Shown one piece after another: positions 1-64,000 of a stretch of DNA of 64,000 nt. Origin of the DNA: Amorphochlora amoebiformis. Taxonomy: Eukaryota; Cercozoa; Chlorarachniophyceae. Below the pieces are notes generated by a model. That model had not been told where the DNA came from, searched no databases, and worked only from the letters and a program-made list of their open reading frames with translations. The translations under genes were made by a program, and so were the position numbers. Position 1 is the stretch's first letter. The number at the start of each line of letters is the position of its first letter. The stretch is from positions 310,001 through 374,000 of the forward strand of contig BAAHQB010000184.1 in assembly GCA_054601695.1 (NCBI GenBank), given 5' to 3'.

Positions 1-13
1 ATATACGTATTAG

Positions 14-30271
<30,258 letters not shown>

Positions 30272-30982
30272 CCGTTGAAGACCTAGAAGACTAGAAAATT
30301 AGACCCTTTTAAAAAAAAATCCGAGATCTTCGAATCGATCATCTACTAGATCTAGACCAGTGCATACGGCCATGTGGCGCATATTCAGATTTCAGTAATA
30401 CGAAAATACTTTCAAAATTCAGTACTAGTGTTAGATTCTCTAGATTCTAGAGATTTGAAGACTCGAATCATGACTATACTGAATGATCCCAGATCACGAT
30501 TATCTAGATTAATCTAATAGAAAATTTAATTGATCACGCTCATCCTAGTCCTCACCTAGTCACTGGCAAGTTTTAGTTTCCAGCATTGACTAGATTGATG
30601 CCGCAGCTAGTCTAAGGCCTGTACATCTCTAATATTACCGGATACGCCAGATACGAGAGGTACTAGTAGCCCGGCATCTATTCGGACGTTCAAGTATATT
30701 ATGAGTGTATGATCATGAAAGAAACTTGATAAGCCAGGCTAGCCTAGTGTCAACCACAATTTGTACGAGACGAGACTTAAATTTAGGGATGATAAATAAG
30801 AAGCATTTTATGCAATTCTCAACCAAAAAAATGTTCCAACATTTAGGACCTCAGATTACCCACGACAGTGACTCATTTCGACCAGAAATACAGCCCGAAA
30901 AACTAAGCTGCCAGCTCGTGCAGTCCAATGGATCACGAGTGATCCTCGTCTAGTCGTTTTGATCGAAATACATTAACTAATC
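30272..30982. other. Intergenic region between convergent genes
   Basis: AT-rich unique sequence after the stop of the large plus-strand gene, with many CTAG and AGATCTAGA-like palindromic words. No repeat array and no convincing coding sequence were seen. It should hold the 3' UTRs of both neighbours. Confidence 0.6.
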
Positions 30983-31628
30983 TCACCGCCGTTGATTCAT
31001 CGCGGAATCCCTTTCATCTTCAACCATTTCATTCCTCGCGTCCTGGTCATGCCAGTCGTCGATGTGTGATGCTTCGATGAGCTGCTCTTCTAAGTTCATT
31101 CCGGATTCTTCCATGCCGTGCTCATTTCCTTGCTTGGCATCTCCTTGCTTCTCATCTCCCTGCTTCTCATCTCCCTGCTTCTCATCTCCAAGCCCCTCCT
31201 CTATCTTCTGATCAACTTCCAGCTGAATCTTCCCTTCTAACTCACGCTGCTCGGCTTCACGTTGCCGTGCCCGAAGCTTGAAAAGGTATACATAATACTC
31301 TGTAAATGAAATTTTCAGCATTTGATGTTGTGTATCTTGCACGGTACAATTGCCCATTACTTGTATCAGTGGATGTGTGGTGTTAACCTGTACGGTACAA
31401 TTTTCCCTATCCCACTCCCGACTTACCACTTACCATGGCATTATGTTCTCGCGTTAGCTGCCATCGATATCGCCCGGCCATCGTCCGAGCGAATCCAACT
31501 TCAAAGTCACGCATCCGTTGTAATCTCGCACAGAGCCTCGGCCTCCTTCTCCTTCTACCCCTTCTTCCACCCCTTCTCCCCCTCCTTCCCCGTCGCATTC
31601 TGGTTCCTTCATGGGTTCCTCGAGTCAT
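30983..31628 (-). CDS. Small two-exon gene, basic N-terminus and acidic repeat-bearing C-terminus
   Basis: Exon 1 is 31427-31628 and exon 2 is 30983-31299, both on the minus strand, with a 127-bp intron (gtaagt ... tttacag). I use the second of two tandem GTAAGT donors because it restores the frame. The product is about 172 aa. It begins MTRGTHEGTRMRRGRRGRRG with a strong Arg run, continues RYRWQLTREHNAMVS and then, across the intron, YYVYLFKLRARQREAEQREL. The C-terminal half is acidic with a run of GDEKQ pentapeptides (four to five). I do not recognise the family. The Arg-rich start could be a mitochondrial targeting peptide (inference). An unspliced reading of 148 aa is also open, so the intron needs transcript support. 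Confidence 0.6.
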
Positions 31629-32231
31629 GTGGGTGAGGTGGTCAAGTCCGTAATGGTAATGCGAGATGTTAGATAATTAATCATCCGAAAGGACCCTTGT
31701 CCCACCCATGTCCCCTTTGTACAAACCTGACCGTCTTAATATTATTTAACCTTTCCCAACCCCCATACTAATAATTATTAATAACATTTTTGTGTATATT
31801 AAATGTATCTTACAACAGCTACTCAAAACCCTTTCTGAATAAATCTTATATATAATATTGGTATCAAAATTAAATTTAGTACCCAATTATTTTTTTGTCA
31901 TATATAATAATCCACTAGACTCTGTCTCACCGGTATCCTTAGTTAAAGGGTTAAATTGTTAAATATTCCAAAGAGTTTAGCAGGAGCAATAATAGTCAGT
32001 TGACATGCACGAGCTAGGAGAACCCCACATGCTTCAGCCTTGTTCACGGGAAGTTTGAGACGGTTTCAACCCCCCAATTTACCGCAAAACGGTTTTTCTT
32101 GGGCGGTTTCACCTGGATTTTCCGGCCGAATTTTAATTTCAACAACTGTTATTATCTCTCACGCCGCCAGTCAGTGTGTCCCCCAAGGCGCTAACCGCCT
32201 CCTTCCACCTAAGTTAGCCGGTGTGTTGTAA
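31629..32231. promoter_or_regulatory. Divergent intergenic region, probable bidirectional promoter
   Basis: About 600 bp between the start codons of the small minus-strand gene and the HMG-box gene. It is unique sequence with no telomeric or (AT)n repeats, rising in GC toward the HMG-box gene. No TATA box or known motif is claimed. The role is inferred only from the head-to-head layout. Confidence 0.45.
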
Positions 32232-34915
<2,684 letters not shown>

Positions 34916-35459
34916 AAAGGCTGATTTTCTCAAGTGTCTTGGGGTTACCCGTATAATAATTATTATTATTATTTATTTTCCGCTCTTGTACATTAAATGG
35001 GCAGAAATTCGCTATCCTACAAATGGGAGAGGGAAAATGAGAAATGAGAAATAGCAAAATATGTTATAGATTGGTGGATTATCGATTGGGATACATTGTT
35101 TAGATAAAGTCATATTCACATAGCTTGACTAATTATTATCGACTTGCACCTGCGGGCGACCTAGGATGTCATTTTTCAATCAAAGACGATACCTTTCCGT
35201 TGCTGGTGTACTGGTGATTTGTCGAGTACTATATACTAGTGGTAGTGTGAGGTTTTTCGCGTGCAATCTAGTAGTTTTGTTCGCAGTACTTTTCTGAGCT
35301 GCCGTGATGTGATGTGCGTTGAAAAATCATGACTTCACGAGTTTTCAAAAAATTTGCTATATATATATATATATATATATATGATGATGACAGTATAGTA
35401 TGTATGTACATAAACACACAACACACGCACACACACACATATAAATATATGTATACTAG

Positions 35460-35520
<61 letters not shown>

Positions 35521-35540
35521 AATATGTAATATTATACATA

Positions 35541-35587
<47 letters not shown>

Positions 35588-35692
35588 AGTATATATATAT
35601 ATAATATATTACATGTATGTGTGTGTTTATATATAAATATATATATCATACACATTGTTATATATAGAAATATATGTATATATGTATATATA

Positions 35693-35726
<34 letters not shown>

Positions 35727-35842
35727 TCTAGATATTATATATGAACACTAGGTATATATGTACATACATATATATGTGTGTGCATATATACACATATGTA
35801 TATATTATATGTGTGTGTGTATATATATGTATATACATGTGT

Positions 35843-35875
<33 letters not shown>

Positions 35876-36764
35876 CATGTGTGTGTGTATATATATATCA
35901 CGGTCACGGTATATATATTATATATCTAGGTATGTATATATTAGGTATATCTATATAAATACTACTTTGACCTATACTATCTAATACAAAGTTGGTTCAC
36001 TAGTACTAGTAGTTGCACTATCTAGACTAGCTATTATGATATATCGTATACCATAGAACCGTTATGATAGGTGAATGAGTGTTACTGTAGGCACGGAGCT
36101 AGCTAGAGAAATTTAATATGGTCTACGTATACCTAGTATACGTACGTACGTACATACGTACGTACATACGTACGTACATACGTACGTACAACGTCGACGT
36201 ATCTGAGTATGTCTAATTTTTCAAACTGAATGTATCAAATAAAATAGTAAATATTATCATACATGGCTAGTATATATAGATTGTCAAGATTAATTATACG
36301 CGCGTAAGACCTAGATCTCGAGGGACAACATAGACATCAGAGTCTATAGCATCGACAATATTGTACGCTATGTAATACGTACTTATACTCACATGTACCA
36401 TAATACGTATACTGTAGTCTCTAGATACTGCTAGTTTACCTCTAGATCCAGTAGATTATATATTAGCAATTATTACGCTGGATATACTAGATATACTCTA
36501 TGTGAGCCGAAGAAGCAGGGCCTCACGGTGCCAGAACATGTACATACTAGAATCATATGCTCTAGATGTTACGTGCAGTTAACGACGAAGTTACCGTACG
36601 TACGTATGTACGTACTGTATTCACTAGTAGCTATTTAGTACATACATACTACTTGGACATGTGGAAGCTACCGTAGATTCGAAGTAGGTTCCAAAAGTTC
36701 ATGCCATGCATATTATGTACTAAGTTACCTAGGTTACGTACGTTGTAATACCTACCCTTCGTGA
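34916..36764. other. Intergenic region between convergent genes
   Basis: 34916-35340 is unique AT-rich sequence. 35355-35950 is (AT)n and CA/GT repeats. 35960-36764 is unusual unique sequence packed with CTAG, GTAC and TACGTA words, including a run of ACGT/ACAT tetramers at 36139-36190. No exon was recognised; the 3' UTRs of both flanking genes should lie here. Confidence 0.55.
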
Positions 36765-41500
<4,736 letters not shown>

Positions 41501-41573
41501 CATAAGAACGTACATAATATACAAAAAAAATACATTATATTTTATACATATATATTATATATATATAGATATA

Positions 41574-41613
<40 letters not shown>

Positions 41614-41677
41614 CACACACACACTCAAATCTCTTTCTCTCTCTCTCTCTATATATATATGTATTATATACATATAC

Positions 41678-41733
<56 letters not shown>

Positions 41734-41778
41734 TTATGTATATACACACACATATATATACATATATATACATATATA

Positions 41779-41825
<47 letters not shown>

Positions 41826-41969
41826 ACACACACACACAATTGTTCTCAAATACACATTCTCTCTTCTTCTCTCTCATTCTCCCTCTCTCTAACCCAATAT
41901 CAAACCCTCCTTCTCTTCTCCACTACGAAATCTCCCATTTCCCCTTCGATTACCCTCTAACCTTTCTTT
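41501..41969. other. 3' flank of the chloride channel gene
   Basis: (AT)n, a short CT tract, then 41840-41969 unique pyrimidine-rich sequence just after the stop codon of the minus-strand chloride channel gene. It probably holds its 3' UTR. No exon was seen. Confidence 0.5.
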
Positions 41970-62970
<21,001 letters not shown>

Positions 62971-63191
62971 CTCAAAAATAAAAAAAATAAAAAAATTAAA
63001 AATATTTATTTTTATTTTCTCGGGCACGTGATAACAGGTATGAAAGAATTCAAATGCAGTTATTCGCTATTAGGATAGTACAACACATGTACTTATAAAA
63101 TTGGTATATACCGTACTGTTTAAATGAAGGTGCACAGATGAATATTGTTGTATGCATATCCAATGCGATACTGCAATGTATGTATGTTATG

Positions 63192-63222
<31 letters not shown>

Positions 63223-63253
63223 TTATACATATATATATACATATACGTATAGA

Positions 63254-63307
<54 letters not shown>

Positions 63308-63367
63308 ACGAATAAGCTATTTACATACATGTATGTAAAAATGTTTGCACGCATACATATATATATA

Positions 63368-63420
<53 letters not shown>

Positions 63421-63453
63421 AATAGCTTAGTTGTTGCGAATATTGTTCTGTTC

Positions 63454-63484
<31 letters not shown>

Positions 63485-63492
63485 TATAATAT

Positions 63493-63526
<34 letters not shown>

Positions 63527-63550
63527 ATATTAGCAACAATTTAAGGTATT

Positions 63551-63600
<50 letters not shown>

Positions 63601-63655
63601 GTATGTGTGTGTGTGTGATATATATACATATACAAATACATATACATACATATAT

Positions 63656-63708
<53 letters not shown>

Positions 63709-63774
63709 GCGGGCCGACAGAACAATATTCGCCCATATAAGCTATATATACATACATATATATATATATATAAA

Positions 63775-63827
<53 letters not shown>

Positions 63828-63929
63828 CATACATTCTCAAATAAGTACATAAACACATATAAATAGACTTGCACATATATCATTCACACAGAAAGAGACA
63901 CAAATAGAGAGAGAGAGAGAATATATATA

Positions 63930-63983
<54 letters not shown>

Positions 63984-64000
63984 CATACATTTATTCTCAA
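62971..64000. repeat. (AT)n sequence with inverted short repeats
   Basis: AT runs. A short unique stretch lies at 63000-63180. Blocks at 63303-63325, 63418-63452, 63530-63552 and 63710-63745 share GCGAATATTGTTCT and AGCTTATTCGTTGC-like words in both orientations. No further ClC exon was recognised here, so the next upstream exon may lie beyond the window. Confidence 0.6.

Noticed and set aside
36139-36190. CRISPR-like short regular repeat
   Set aside because: It is a simple ACGT/ACAT tetramer run with no spacers, in a eukaryotic sequence.

Overview
The window is eukaryotic nuclear DNA from an intron-rich protist or alga that I cannot place. Evidence: very small exons with GT-AG junctions, TTAGGG-type telomere-like repeats, long (AT)n tracts, an LSD1-type zinc finger joined to an HMG box, PHD/ePHD chromatin readers and a ClC-7-like chloride transporter. 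Most of the sequence is intron. Introns are built from (AT)n, (CCCTAA)n and its variants, (GA)n or (CT)n, and tandem arrays. Exons are 11 to 70 codons or less, so long open frames give a false picture (nearly all are Tyr-Ile or Ser-Leu translations of repeats). I rebuilt the genes by reading short open segments between splice sites and checking that intron phase and protein-family motifs agree.

Layout: (1) 14-30271, plus strand: 41 exons of a very large gene, 5' end outside the window. The product has an N-terminal extended PHD (ePHD), then two full PHD / zinc-knuckle / ePHD modules (BRPF/JADE type), a helical and basic linker, and a C-terminal Tudor-knot (chromo-barrel) domain. (2) 30983-31628, minus: a small two-exon gene of unknown function. 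(3) 32232-34915, plus: four-exon LSD1-zinc-finger / HMG-box protein, divergent from gene 2 over about 600 bp. (4) 36765-40921, minus: exons of an unrecognised gene. (5) 41970-62970, minus: 28 exons of a ClC-type chloride channel/transporter from the middle of the membrane domain through both CBS domains to the stop; the N-terminal third lies beyond the window.

Two patterns stand out. First, degenerate telomeric repeats serve as whole spliceosomal introns: the hexamer supplies CTAAC branch-point-like sequence, pyrimidines and, by one change (CCCTAA to CCCTAG or CCCAG), the 3' splice site. Its strand mostly follows the direction of transcription. Second, in the minus-strand genes many exons sit beside tandem arrays made from copies of that exon's own end together with its splice site, separated by (AT)n. 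Some exons have such arrays on both sides, one (first CBS domain) is present five times.

Functionally, genes 1 and 3 are probably nuclear chromatin proteins, and gene 5 probably an endomembrane anion transporter. There is no sign of an operon-like or CRISPR-like system. All exon calls are by eye; transcripts would be needed to prove them.
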